Origin: Nereocystis luetkeana
Taxonomy: Eukaryota; Sar; Phaeophyceae; Laminariales; Laminariaceae
Direction: 5' to 3'
Assembly: GCA_031213475.1 (NCBI GenBank)
Contig: JARUPZ010000037.1
Location: 1,178,001-1,242,000, forward strand
DNA: 64,000 nt
In this document: piece after piece, positions 15,001 to 22,182 of the stretch
Layout: each line of letters starts with the position of its first letter
Numbering within the stretch: position 1 is the first letter of the stretch
Translations under genes and position numbers: made by a program
Notes under the pieces: model-generated
Told to the model about the DNA's origin: nothing
Databases searched by the model: none
Seen by the model: only the letters and a program-made list of their open reading frames with translations

Positions 15001-18000
15001 TATTCCTTCGTACAACACAAGCAATCGTCTTCCAAGGCGGCGGAAAGTCCAACTACTAGTACAGCAGTATCTGTTGTGCTCTATACTGACCTGCGCTCCC
15101 CTCGGAACCTTCGAGTTTTCCACTTTTTCCGCGTACTTCGCAGAGTACGCCACATTTTGAATGTCCTTCGTATCTTCCCTGTTCAGGAAAGCGAACCTGA
15201 TACGGGCATAGAAGAAAACGAGGGGAACATCGTTGCCTGAATTCAAGGCTAGCATCGCCAGCGACCGAGTTCCTCTTTATACACCGCGCTACTAAACGAC
15301 GAAACAACAAAAACGCGTCGAACATTATGAGGCGTCGCGAGGCCTCTCTCGCGCTGGCTCACTTTCGCTTGCGATCAGAAAGCTCCGATTCGTGTGCCTG
15401 TGTGATTGACACCTCGTCAGCGTTCCATCGCTTCAACACAGGAGCATACTCCTCCGCTGTCATCACCTGCCAGACGTCAACGTGCGTATCACACGTATTA
15501 CACAACGACCAAGGATTTCGCACGGGTCATGTCATGCACTACGCGCACGATCTTGGAATACACAGCCCCGATTAAGGTACTACTGTAGTATTTCAGTAAT
15601 AGTATCTGCGGACCTACTGCAGCATTCCTACACGCTGCACTTCGGGGGCTCACATATCCCCACATATCCTTGACGCACGCGGCTCGATCTCGGCCTGTTT
15701 CGTTCAAGCGCGTCTCCCACAGGCTACCAACAGTAACACTGTGAGTGGCCAACTCTGAGGCTGCGTGTGGCCACCTGGCAATATCGCCGCATTCAACAGC
15801 CACGCGGTTGACGAGATTGTATGATACCTGGTACCTGGTACTCAACGTCACCTTTTTGGCAGTCTGTAGTTCCATCGTCCGTTGCTTTCGCCCCCGCTCG
15901 AAATCAGCTTCTACCGCGGCCACCTGCGACCAGAGATCGTCCGCGCGATTGCATATTGGTCACAGCTCTATACTGTTTACCATAAAGCTTTGAAACGGTA
16001 CAGCATGCCAACACCGAAATAGGGACGACGTCTACATGCGGCGTTTTCGATCGGGTTCTTACTAGGGAGATACAAGCAATGGAAAAAAAGGTACGTATCA
16101 TGCAACAATAAAATAAGGAACAAAAAGCTGTTGCTGCCAGTGGTTGACTTAGACCTATGAAAACGGGAACGCGAAGTCAAAAAGTCTTGTTTCATAAATA
16201 TTACGTTCAAAGAACAGCCGAAGATAGCCTTGGTACCGCCGCTGTGGGAAAAAAGGGATTTAAAAAAAAAAAAAATTCTTGTTTTCAAACGGTTGCAGGC
16301 GGCGCAATTTGTGTTTACTAGCTGCAAATTGTCAATCCGCTGATAAAAAACAGCTCGTCGTGGGGCGATAGACGTTCGATCTCGACATAGACTCAGCCCA
16401 CGGCCAACCCGCATGGTGTCGGGCGAGGCCAACGAGTATAGATGACGGCCTCGAAGGTATCAGGTAGATCCATGGTCTAGGGGGCGAGAGCTTGCCGGCG
16501 GCGTCCTACGGTATCCTCTCAAACTTGAAAAAACTGTGTTTTGCCATTCGAGACGGATCGAGAAATTTTGTCATCTGCTTTGTGCGCACAACCAGCGTCC
16601 AAGCGTTTTTTATCATACGCCTGGCCAGCGCCCGCCACATGTCACCGGCCATCGTGTGAACATGGTAACGCTAGGGTGAGTCGCCCTTAACGAGCGTACT
16701 CCGTGCAGAACTCATGACGCAGTCGTTGGTTTCGTCGATCGATGTCTATCGAGGACTCGGAATCTCGCGGCTTCGAACAGACCATCCGCTTGAAATTTTC
16801 TGAGCCGATCTTGGCCCAGCATCGGCCCCAGAAATACTTTTTTCGGGGTTTTCCAAAAGTTTGGGGCAATCCGTTTGAACAATCGTGCTTATAGCAAGCT
16901 GCACCTGAAAAATTCTGGCGGGTATCTTTGGAATTCGACCTTTTTATGGGAACTCTGCGTTTCCATTGGCATAGGTCTTAGAACCTCGCAAATACTACAG
17001 TGCACAGAATTTTGGCGAAGCTTCAACTTCAGTTTCCCAAGGCACAGAATTATCGTATACTGTATAGAAAGAAACTTCTGGATTCAAACCGCGGGGTGAT
17101 TTACCGTTCGTTCTCGGGCTTCCCTCCGTTTCAAAGCGTCTTCTGCCCCCTGCGCAAGCTGGCAGGTTCGCCCAGCCTTTTGCTTTTGGAGTATGCGAGC
17201 TTCTTCTTGTTCCCGTAGGGCGCGTTCCTGCCGTGAATCATGACGTTAACATCTTTAGAAATTTGCTAAGACCGATGTACTTCGTTAATCACTGCGGCAG
17301 GTTTTCTGCCTAGCGATCGTTTTTGCCAGCCTTTGTCCCGAAGAGGTTGCAATTATATTCTATAACAATGCTATGTACGTCTACGAAGATATAAGGTCGT
17401 TTGTCGCTTGACCTCATGTTAAACGATGGGTGAACAACGCACGGTTGGAGCTCGACCGCGTACTGATCTCCCAGCATGTGACTAGGAAACGTATCGTCAT
17501 TCGACCAGTGCCAGGGTAGCGCGCAATACTGCCTTTTGATACCTGGTAGATACTTGCCTCGTACCTCGTACCAAGGCACTGGTAGATTTTAGCGCCCGAA
17601 GTGAAGGAGTAATACAATGAACGAGACCCGAGCGAAGCTTTCTGGTCTCCAAATTTGTTCTACTTAGGTAGTACACGCACACAGCACAACTGCGCACACC
17701 CACGGGAATACCAAGCGGCCTTTGGCACCTTCGCGCGTGCCGCATCCACGTCTGCTTCAGTTTTGGACGTATACCCGAAGAACACAGGGCTGATCACAGC
17801 AGCATCATACCCAGTGGGCAGCCCGGTACGCTGGTGTGCAGCTGCGCCGGTTATATTTCTGTGTGAGTGAGACAGCGGACACAATGGGAGTTAGAACGTG
17901 AGCAACCGAAGCTTTTTCTTCCACATATCACCAAAAATATCCAAGGCCCAAGTTACCACCATGCATACTCCGTACATGACGTGCGCACCGTTGGGTCCTA

Positions 18001-20022
18001 ATTGGTACTCGTAGGGCGTGTTTGTTCGTCCCATTAACCCTTCTAGAACCGCAGTCCCGTTTCAGGGACTATCTACTTGAAATTTGAGAAGTTTGCCCCC
18101 GAAATGGGACTGCGGTTCTTAAAGGGTTGAACCATTCTTTCTACAGGGTCCACAGAGACTATGGTAGCTTAAAGAACACCTGATTGTGATTACGCATCTT
18201 GCCTCGTTCTTCGACGTGCACCGTGGTGACGTCCACTTGTCTTCACCGCGTTTTCGTCGTCTGACATAGACTGCTCAGACTGCTCCATTTGTTCATCGTC
18301 GTCACTAGCCTCGTCATCGGTATGCCCAGGTGCTATGAATACGTGTGCTGCCTGAACCTCGGCAAGGGGCGATTGATCAACCTGTGTCGCCGTGTGCTCG
18401 TCCTTGATCATCGCGTACCCCCTGGCAGCAATGTGCCATTGTCTCCTCTCCCTTTACAGTAGGTGCGGTGGAGGAGAGTGCGTGTCAAGCTTCACCAAAC
18501 AGGAGCAGTGTTTATGTACTGAGTACCTCCAGTAATAATATTTTCTAACATGTTTACCTGGTATAGACTACAGTAGGCACACGTGTTGTTCGATAGGTCT
18601 ACGAACTTGGGTGACACGTCGAGTCTACCTCCGTTCCTCGCAAAAGGGAGGATGGTGTAAGTGGCGTGGTGCAGGTGGGTGTTTTTACATTATTCCGCAA
18701 AACGTGCACCAATGCATCTGTACGCACAGTAAGTAGTGTTGCAAGTACCCTGATATACGTATGTGCCAGCATGCCTGGAGTACAACATCATACGTATCAT
18801 ATCATGTGACACTGTGTTGTCGAGTTAGCCACTCTATCCTCAGGCTCAGTTGGACGACTGCCAAGCCACGTCACTAGACCGCACCTCGCGGATTGTTGTC
18901 GCACTGTGTCCGCGTGAAGGACGACGTCGAATACGTCGTGCCATTCCAGCAGAACCCTCAAGTCCACCGGTACCTCGGCCTGTTCGGCTGGACTCGACGA
19001 AATCACATCGCCCTGCACATACAAAAAAAAACCGAGTACGACGAACGTACTGCTGTAATAATATCATTTTATGGACGAATGTATATAGTTCTGCTAGGCC
19101 TGGGAATGGTCGAGATCTGGGCAAAAAGATCTTAGGAATTCAATCATCCGCGATGAGAAAAAAAAACTTTGCCACTAAAAAAAATGTTCGATGATGCTGC
19201 CTCTCAAAAAATAAATAAAAAGCTGTGCAGGGGTCGGCGTCGCGGCGTTGAGCTACGAGCTGAAAAAAGACAGCCTTGGTTTTTGAACCAAATGTGCTGC
19301 TGGACATAGCACAACCAAGCCCGGAGCGTAGAGCAGCAGCGTAGACACGAACGCGCGAGCGTGAACGAATCGCAATTTCCTGGTGGCCGCTTGGGGTTGG
19401 CGGCCGGCAGTACGAGAATGCTGCCCTCCCTGTGAAACATATCTTGTACCAGTACAGATTAAGTCACAGGCTATGTGGTCCTAGTTTACTGCTGTTGGGC
19501 ACGTGTAAACAACGAGGGAAAAAATACCCACACACGGCCGTCGACAATCGGCTGCGTGTTGCTATACTGCACTTCGCTGAGACCGGGATTTCGATGGCGC
19601 TGACAATTCGTGGAAGCGCGCCCCACCTCTGGCTCACGGGCAAGTTGATGCTGTGCGTGCAGCTGGGCTTGAGCCTTGCGGCCAAGGCTGCATTCATTAC
19701 GCGCCTGACGTTCTGCATGGTGCTGCTGTATGTACTCGTACGTACGTACTTACCACTATGCCAGAAAATGTATGGAACCGTTCGTTTTCATATTTAATTT
19801 ATACTTGAACCGCCTCTATATATTTCCGGATAGAGTGGTACGGTAGAGTATTTTTACTGGATCGTTTTCTCACGTGAGACAGCAGTGGTGCGTTCGCATC
19901 TGCACGCTAGGGGTGACTCGCTTCCCGCTGCATCAAGGCCCGATCACAGACGGTATTCGCTGCGGCAATCGCACCGGGTGTGATGGCAATCGCTCGGCGT
20001 GTGGCCGTGTTCATGTCTGGCA
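1..20022 (-). CDS. Large multi-exon gene: coiled coil, EF-hand, IQ motif, Clu domain, TPR-like tail (C-terminus outside window)
   Basis: Seen: about thirty minus-strand open segments, each bounded by a plausible AG acceptor and GT donor. In protein order they give coiled-coil exons (about 19.7 and 17.2 kb), a canonical EF-hand loop (13.6/13.3 kb), an IQ motif (12.4 kb), further helical exons, a Clu domain (8.4-5.3 kb) and a TPR-like segment (0.3-0.6 kb). The Clu call rests on ordered matches to the CLU/CLUH family: VVDYHGFRVLA, then YLLKFWRAFPPE with LRPELV, then VIPSFAEKL with MHRRGISVRHMG, then EMVARAAKNNLRQLLR. Known: Clu proteins are cytosolic RNA-binding factors for nuclear-encoded mitochondrial mRNAs and have C-terminal TPRs. 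Inferred: a calcium/calmodulin-responsive Clu protein. Joining everything into one gene is inference, since no clear end/start signal lies between; the part above 16 kb is least certain. The last exon runs off the left edge. Confidence 0.75.
268..642 (-). CDS. Clu gene exon with TPR-like helices
   Basis: Acceptor TGTGCGGCAG just right of 642 and donor CAG/GTGAGA at 267. About 125 codons: an N-terminal charged helix (VAQEYRRKRDDVLDLAAQER) and a TPR-like C-terminal helix pair (YALAGAKFRAALVCAPDD, then EIVARYAQSIINYLELE). TPRs are usual after Clu domains. Confidence 0.7.
770..988 (-). CDS. Clu gene exon, charged helix
   Basis: Acceptor CCACAAACAG and donor AAG/GTGAGG. Reads AASEKELNIYCKTREGESRL and continues highly charged to YMRNVQK. 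Likely coiled coil; no named domain. Confidence 0.65.
1116..1226 (-). CDS. Clu gene exon, coiled coil
   Basis: Acceptor GAACAAGCAG and donor AAG/GTGAGC. Reads AELHAALKRARSEKKTEQEQ, then LTVIQEEEDEARDRCK: a heptad-like charged helix. Confidence 0.65.
1227..2308 (-). other. Intron of the Clu gene, no further feature seen
   Basis: No exon-like segment with matching splice signals was found on the minus strand. Reading frames here lack the composition of the neighbouring exons. No repeat shared with the rest of the window was noticed. Confidence 0.4.
2309..2589 (-). CDS. Clu gene exon, globular
   Basis: Strong acceptor (TTGCCTACATTTTTCAG) right of 2589 and donor CAG/GTGAGT. Reads ERKGSRVAVNHGKGGIAISG through to DTTRYVVMTG. 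Gly- and Pro-containing, not coiled coil. Lies between the Clu core and the TPR-like exon; no family recognised. Confidence 0.7.
2773..3885 (+). repeat. Dispersed repeat R1, copy a (intronic)
   Basis: Full-length copy of an approximately 1.1-kb repeat seen five times in the window. It starts with a GC-rich palindromic block (GCTTCGCGGGCGACCTACG) and ends GAGCACGCTCAG. No terminal inverted repeats and no plausible protein were recognised. It lies inside an intron of the Clu gene, antisense to it. Confidence 0.75.
3960..4091 (-). CDS. Clu gene exon
   Basis: Acceptor with a long T run (CGCTTTTTTTTCAG) and donor CAG/GTATGC. Reads IKHNAPMKEVADASVLVLRA, then RATGYIDLIQMAQPELYLTLQ. Helical, downstream of the Clu core. 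Confidence 0.7.
4092..5294 (-). other. Intron of the Clu gene, nothing recognised
   Basis: No exon-like frame with matching splice sites and no repeat shared with other parts of the window was noticed. A TAGTACTATATTCC-type AT-rich stretch near 4340 is unremarkable. Confidence 0.35.
5295..5483 (-). CDS. Clu gene exon, C-terminal part of Clu domain
   Basis: Acceptor TCATTTCCATGTCAG and donor CAG/GTGCGT. Reads LVLTVESINVITGSHERSHH, then FWNERILPRIRSRFG. The FW...I...RI..RFG pattern recurs in Clu proteins after the conserved core. Confidence 0.75.
5902..6056 (-). CDS. Clu gene exon with EMVAR motif
   Basis: Acceptor ATCGGAACTCAG. Reads VERMSRNNVTVYKGKVGSDR and then LLLAEMVARAAKNNLRQLLR, matching the conserved E-[MI]-[VI]-x-R-x-x-K segment of Clu proteins. 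The donor at 5900-5901 is the weakest in this stretch. Confidence 0.75.
6142..6272 (-). CDS. Clu gene exon
   Basis: Acceptor ATGCTCGCAG and donor CTGCT/GTAAGA. Reads VRIDGSVFTISAKMKHEFSA, then GITLDRKVRSVRDDSGGSM. Confidence 0.65.
6372..6419 (-). CDS. Clu gene micro-exon
   Basis: A 48-bp exon: acceptor TTTAAGCTGCAG, donor CAA/GTGCAC, reading TWLELCMTGDQTFTRQ. Small but with good splice signals. Confidence 0.55.
6463..6702 (-). CDS. Clu gene exon, Clu core (RGISVRHMG)
   Basis: Acceptor CATTCTTGATGCAG and donor CAG/GTCAGC. Reads VIPSFAEKLCHRDLGRPDGA and then SLADDMHRRGISVRHMGLLR. This corresponds to the signature VIPxFAxxL...MHxRGINMRYLG of CLU/CLUH, the most diagnostic part of the family. 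Confidence 0.85.
7105..7415 (-). CDS. Clu gene exon, Clu core (FPPE...LRPELV)
   Basis: Acceptor GTGTGTCTTGAAG and donor CAG/GTACGC. Reads GLRELNNTALWASADLRAYR, then FYLLKFWRAFPPEDPTATPH, LRPELVRSNPVPLSPDANM and REQRDDVLEATRRLVHQ. Matches the Clu order D-x-R-x-Y-x-L-D...FPPE...LRPELV. Confidence 0.85.
7663..7901 (-). CDS. Clu gene exon, start of Clu core (VDYHGFRV)
   Basis: Acceptor AAATTTCCCGCAG and donor AAG/GTGAGG. Reads VVPLTCVVDYHGFRVLAVAK, matching the V-DY-x-G-x-R-V motif that opens the Clu core, followed by TPDAGGTILNESRILNSKLR. Confidence 0.85.
8089..8413 (-). CDS. Clu gene exon preceding Clu core
   Basis: Acceptor TTTTGCCCCCCAG and donor CTG/GTGAGT. Reads AKYVEISNVCSDFVETAKHL, then TIIDERNIAMTARTIQPAIE and ends LGALEYMKQHQPG. 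Cys-containing and mixed; probably the N-terminal lobe of the Clu domain. Confidence 0.7.
8722..8949 (-). CDS. Clu gene exon, coiled coil
   Basis: Acceptor GTTGCTCCCAG and donor GAG/GTGGGC. Reads SIAEAHAMMSRSRARLMTAE, then EQELSEIRRRDANDRALKRR and an acidic end (TEADEESEESLE). Confidence 0.7.
9124..9261 (-). CDS. Clu gene exon, charged helix
   Basis: Donor CAG/GTAAGG. Reads SEAEGNYTRRLNAAKSQGRT, then VAEAEVMQTRKVFKEVKKRH. The right edge (acceptor TCTGTAAAG) is one of two possible choices. Confidence 0.6.
9500..9792 (-). mobile_element. tRNA-derived SINE, copy A (intronic)
   Basis: On the minus strand the copy opens with a tRNA-like head (A-box-like GGTGGCTTGGTAG, B-box-like GGTTCAGTTCT) at the right end. 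A body shared with copies B and C follows (GGGACGACACCTGTG), ending in an A tract (T run at 9500-9507). It lies in a Clu-gene intron in the sense direction. Confidence 0.7.
9880..10053 (-). CDS. Clu gene exon, helical
   Basis: Acceptor GCCACCCGAACAG and donor GAG/GTAAGA. Reads ALFDDLARHFQISRNADQIG, then ADALKLLRGNQDTLLEKMTQ. Confidence 0.7.
10363..10561 (-). CDS. Clu gene exon, helical
   Basis: Acceptor GACATTGATCAG and donor CAG/GTGGGT. Reads LADADPPVKELSQRIRNWDV, then RLLMKYAQGFVDRAEPPGN. Confidence 0.7.
10754..11148 (-). CDS. Clu gene exon, longest central exon
   Basis: Acceptor TGCCCGGGCTGCAG and donor CAG/GTACCT. Reads TDVLQLAGRFMDIDKETVVD and ends MIMGLFPEQLYGAGESFEEM. No named domain recognised. 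The frame ITMDDQVREKVDLADARKQL is a charged helix. Confidence 0.7.
11440..11610 (-). CDS. Possible Clu gene exon
   Basis: The frame SDQVSEQALAPADNEEDFLM and onward has exon-like composition, but splice signals are weak on both sides (only a GC-type donor is available near 11466). It may be intronic chance. Edges approximate. Confidence 0.3.
11752..12039 (-). CDS. Clu gene exon, charged helix
   Basis: Acceptor CCTGCCCTACTCGCAG and donor GCG/GTAGTG. Reads REAASGVGRLKWDAKVRMKQ, then MDRQEVVEAIIAATVEAAQD and QRFDEIAKERGFHEGDVGE. Confidence 0.65.
12201..12563 (-). CDS. Clu gene exon with IQ motif
   Basis: Acceptor TTTTTCTCTCCGAAG and donor AAG/GTATGT. Contains GGKAVTKIQNIFRGRQARKS, which fits the IQ calmodulin-binding consensus IQxxxRGxxxR. 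Upstream VARALIKPPKCLQKDNVQAI. Known: IQ motifs bind calmodulin or related EF-hand proteins. Inferred: calcium-dependent regulation, since an EF-hand lies about 1 kb upstream in the same transcript. Confidence 0.75.
12753..12876 (-). CDS. Clu gene exon
   Basis: Acceptor GCTCGTTCCCAAAG and donor AAG/GTGAGG. Reads VVEHLRVKLDFRANEHCYEM, then QDEHDTRVRAGHDKHGRFKI. Confidence 0.6.
12970..13013 (+). repeat. Short tandem repeat, 10-11 bp unit
   Basis: About four units of ACTCAAGAC with one variant (CTCAAAGACA). Intronic microsatellite-like tract. Confidence 0.7.
13171..13338 (-). CDS. Clu gene exon, second half of EF-hand
   Basis: Acceptor TGTGAGCTCAG and donor GAG/GTGACA. Begins FMDKDEICTLLATLAGVLNS, which supplies loop positions 7-12 and the exiting helix of the EF-hand started in the preceding exon. 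Continues EELESIVMRAFLEAHLDY. Confidence 0.75.
13572..13781 (-). CDS. Clu gene exon, first half of EF-hand
   Basis: Acceptor CTTTATTGACCGCAG and donor AAG/GTCGGT; exactly 70 codons, phase 0 at both ends. Ends THLFDVDDSK. Joined to the next exon this gives the 12-residue loop DVDDSKFMDKDE, with D1, D3, S5, D9 and E12 as in calcium-binding EF-hands. The incoming helix is EKLTFITHLF. Only one clear EF-hand loop was seen. Confidence 0.75.
13954..14060 (-). CDS. Clu gene exon, helical
   Basis: Donor GAG/GTAAGG. Reads RARQVVETSLILLEGRAAGS, then DKQLDSLLETLQE. The acceptor (GGGAAGAAAG) is purine-rich and uncertain. Confidence 0.55.
14154..14215 (-). CDS. Clu gene micro-exon
   Basis: 62 bp: acceptor TCCCTGACGTCGTAG, donor CCG/GTGCGA. 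Reads LAIKILIASLSEARFTWELP. Confidence 0.5.
14382..14483 (-). CDS. Clu gene exon, coiled coil
   Basis: 34 codons in phase: acceptor GAATGTGGACCGCAG, donor CAG/GTGACG. Reads LEALARGEVERLVGEVDAAN, then VSVKQTQDELLAAQ. Confidence 0.65.
14599..14652 (-). CDS. Clu gene micro-exon
   Basis: 54 bp reading EECELAEGLCMLRDLLGN between acceptor GGGGCATGCAAG and donor AAT/GTATAT. Plausible but short. Confidence 0.45.
14714..14804 (-). CDS. Clu gene exon
   Basis: Donor CAG/GTGGCC. Reads FSILLKIPDEVFAGFASKSC, then LEAIAPAQYS. The acceptor has two near-equal choices (CGAG or TTCAG). Confidence 0.5.
15091..15196 (-). CDS. Clu gene exon, charged
   Basis: Acceptor TATGCCCGTATCAG and donor CAG/GTCAGT. Reads FAFLNREDTKDIQNVAYSAK, then YAEKVENSKVPRGAQ. 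Confidence 0.6.
15363..15466 (-). CDS. Clu gene exon, charged
   Basis: Acceptor TTGACGTCTGGCAG and donor AAA/GTGAGC. Reads VMTAEEYAPVLKRWNADEVS, then ITQAHESELSDRK. Confidence 0.6.
15654..15923 (-). CDS. Clu gene exon (or two exons)
   Basis: Acceptor ATCTCTGGTCGCAG. The first part reads VAAVEADFERGRKQRTMELQ; an AAG/GTGACG donor follows, so the exon may end near 15860. If it reads through, it crosses a TACCAGGTACCAGGTA motif and continues AVECGDIARWPHAASELATH to the GTGAGC donor at 15652. Either model keeps an open frame. Confidence 0.5.
16152..16977. mobile_element. TIR element 'GACCTATG', copy 1 (826 bp, intronic)
   Basis: Starts GACCTATG and ends CATAGGTC, flanked on both sides by TTA (16149-16151 and 16978-16980), a perfect 3-bp target duplication. 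The interior is shared with two copies at 31-32.8 kb. No transposase frame, so non-autonomous. The 3-bp TNA-type duplication would fit PIF/Harbinger-like or related superfamilies; family assignment is inference. Confidence 0.85.
17105..17227 (-). CDS. Clu gene exon, coiled coil
   Basis: 41 codons in phase: acceptor GATTCACGGCAG, donor ACG/GTAAAT. Reads ERALREQEEARILQKQKAGR, then QGAEDALKRREARERT. Clear charged heptad-like helix, and a real exon by composition; its membership of the same gene is inferred. Confidence 0.65.
17712..17790 (-). CDS. Possible exon near the N-terminus
   Basis: The frame SKTEADVDAARAKVPKAAW ends at a GTATTC donor. The right edge could be any of several AG sites (GTGATCAG, CTGAAGCAG). 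Weak. Confidence 0.35.
18036..18128. mobile_element. Small foldback element, 93 bp
   Basis: Left arm AACCCTTCTAGAACCGCAGT and right arm (reverse complement) AACCCTTTAAGAACCGCAGT pair over about 30 bp with few mismatches, leaving a short loop. Typical of a miniature inverted-repeat element. No clear target duplication. Confidence 0.65.
18194..18411 (-). CDS. Acidic exon, possible first coding exon
   Basis: An ATG at 18411 opens MIKDEHTATQVDQSPLAEVQ and continues into a very acidic stretch (DDEASDDDEQMEQSEQSMSD) and a basic end (HHGARRRTRQ) before a GTAATC donor. Low-complexity acidic N-termini are common, so this could be the start of the Clu gene, with the exons above 18.8 kb then a separate locus. 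Both readings remain open. Confidence 0.4.
18885..19012 (-). CDS. Probable exon
   Basis: Very good acceptor (T-rich, TTTTGTATGTGCAG) and donor GAG/GTGCGG. Reads GDVISSSPAEQAEVPVDLRV, then LLEWHDVFDVVLHADTVRQQ. Family unknown. Confidence 0.45.
19560..19725 (-). CDS. Probable exon, charged helix
   Basis: After acceptor GAGTACATACAG the frame reads QHHAERQARNECSLGRKAQA, then QLHAQHQLAREPEVGRAS. Composition like the coiled-coil exon at 17.2 kb. The left edge is not resolved. Confidence 0.4.
19918..20022 (-). CDS. Probable exon
   Basis: Acceptor TTGTTTCGGGCAAACAG and donor CGA/GTCACC. Reads PDMNTATRRAIAITPGAIAA, then NTVCDRALMQREA. Rightmost exon-like segment of the minus-strand series. Confidence 0.4.
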
Positions 20023-21660
20023 CTGTTTGCCCGAAACAAAGAAGAATGGACGCCCTTGTTTGTTCCTTTTTAACTCGGCATATTTTTTGCCGAACTTCTC
20101 ATCAACAATTGACTCATCAAAAGAGGGTCAACTTTGGGAGCAACTTTCTCAAACAGTTCTTCATTATTAATAGAGAGAAATTACGAACATGACCTGAAGA
20201 ACCTTTTTTCCCGAACATTTCCGATCGACGTTTTTTTCTGCAGATCAATTCGTAACCAAGCACCTCCTCTCGCTCCATTGATTGGATGCGTGTCCAATGC
20301 GATCATCCAATTTGTTTCCTGTGCCGAGTAATCAGGTATTCGCTGGAATCGTGAGGGAATGTGGTCTGAAAACCAAGTAATTAGGTCTAAGCTTATCGAG
20401 AACTTTTATTTTTTTCAATTTGATTAGATTTTTTTCCCCAATTTATTTTTTCCATCTGATTGGCCGAAGAGTGAATCACCAAGCAGGCGTTCTCAAAGCA
20501 AATTAGAAAATTTCAATTTGAGTGAATAGTCTTTTGGGACTTATTTCCTATGTTTTTTTTAAATTTCAATTTGGAATTTGGGAGTTCATCAGCCTTGATA
20601 TATAGCATGTTCATGGTGGGTCAACACCCTCGGTGGAGTCTGGGGCGATTCTTGGCCGCTTCGGTGACCACCATCGAGGCGATAAAACGCGAACCTCAAC
20701 GAGAGGTGACCGGAGCAACAGCCGCGCCCACGCCCACAGACCATAGCACATCGTACCCCGGCGGTGGCGCCTCAAAAATAGTCATGGCGGCCGCAAACCC
20801 AATTTTTCGACCTGCTCGATCGGCCAACAATCACGAAAACCGACCAAACGAGCAAAACAACGGAGGATACGCTCGAGACCTCGATAGCTGATTCACCGCT
20901 GCTGTTCCGCAAGTGGCGCCTGAGGGCTCCCTCCGCCCACCCAAGACACCTTGAGAGTGATAGCTTCTTATCCTGCGCCACCAAAAAGAAATAGAGGCTG
21001 GCGGCGGCGCGCACGCGGCAGCGCAAACCTTCGCTCTCGTCTACGCGCGTCGCTGTTTGTCGGCTGGGTGTTGTATGACGCGGCGCGTTTATTCCGAATT
21101 ATTTCTTGATTGACAATTAATATGCCGTTTCCGGATAGGACACGAACACGTTTTTTATTCGGAATCAAATTAAAATTCATTGAAATTAAAATTTTATTTC
21201 CAAATCGCGTTCCCCGTTAAGATGGGCCCTTAGGGTGGTGGCAGACTATAAAAAAAAACGGTTTGTCTCATAGACTGGACATTTTTTTATGTCTAAAACG
21301 AATCCATTCCCAGGCCTAGCTTTTACGTGCGATATAGCTACTCGTATGTGTACCGTGCGTACGTCGTATTTCATGTTACGTACGTACATGACAGCTATGT
21401 AGTATGGCGAACACCTGGTACCTGGTAACGAATGTAACAAGGAAGCTTGAGCGCGGGATTGTCCGTGGGAAGCACACCACCTAGCCTAATATGTCAACCC
21501 AGCATGCTGCATGCCTCCACTCCTCCTTAGTCTATTCAAATTAATGGAGTATCTCCTACTTTTCATACGTAGCTGTAGCCCGCACCGGTTTCAGGCTGAG
21601 ATATCGAATCGACCATAGTTTGGTCAAGTACGAACAGCAGAGCAGTATGACCAGGGGTTT
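20023..21660. other. AT-rich stretch, no gene recognised
   Basis: 20.17-20.60 and 21.08-21.22 kb are AT-rich with self-complementary AAATTTCAATTTG/AAATTAAAATT runs. A plus-strand frame at 20550-20891 is low complexity (Ala/Pro/Asn-rich) and was not called. This could include the promoter of the minus-strand gene, but no motif decides that. Confidence 0.4.
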
Positions 21661-21708
21661 TCGCGGGTCATGATCCAACCCGCGGATCGGGTCACGTGGT
21701 GTTCAAAT

Positions 21709-21965
21709 GTCACGGGTCGGGTCGGGTCGGGTCAGGAAGAATCCAAAATCTCACGTGTCGGGTCGGGTCGGGTGGGGTGGGGTCGGGTCGGTTCGGGTCG
21801 GGTCAAGAGGTTTTCAAATCTCGTGGGTCGGGTCAGGTCGGGTCAAGACTTTTTCAAATCTCACGGGTCGGGTCGGGTCGGGTCAAGAGGTGATGAAAAT
21901 CTCACGGGTCGGGTCAGGTCATGACGACCCGCGAGAAGCGGGTCACTCGCGGGTCGGGCCAGCAT
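21709..21965 (+). repeat. GGGTC-rich tandem array, left
   Basis: About six degenerate units of roughly 45 bp, each a run of GGGTCGGGTCGGGTC followed by an AT-containing spacer (AAGAGGTTTTCAAATCTCAC). Strongly G-rich on the plus strand. The same array type recurs at 23.7 kb. Confidence 0.8.
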
Positions 21966-22182
21966 GACCCGCAAGTTGTTTTCTACTGACCCGCGGGTCG
22001 AACCCGGGCATTCGGCTGGCGGATCCGACACTTGAATCACTTCCCGCTCTCTTACCCGAAGGCTTCTCTCGCACCAATACTCAACAATACTCTTTTGGTA
22101 TCATATTCAAACATTAGAACACCACCAAATAAATTCATATAGGCATATCCGCATCTATTCATAGAACCACATACTTGAATCT

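Noticed and set aside
16000-17000. Minus-strand frames in the 16-kb region as exons of the Clu gene
   Set aside because: The stretch is the TIR element copy 1; the same frames recur in the copies at 31-33 kb.
21670-21967. Gly/Arg/Val-rich frames over the GGGTC array
   Set aside because: Low-complexity products of a simple repeat.
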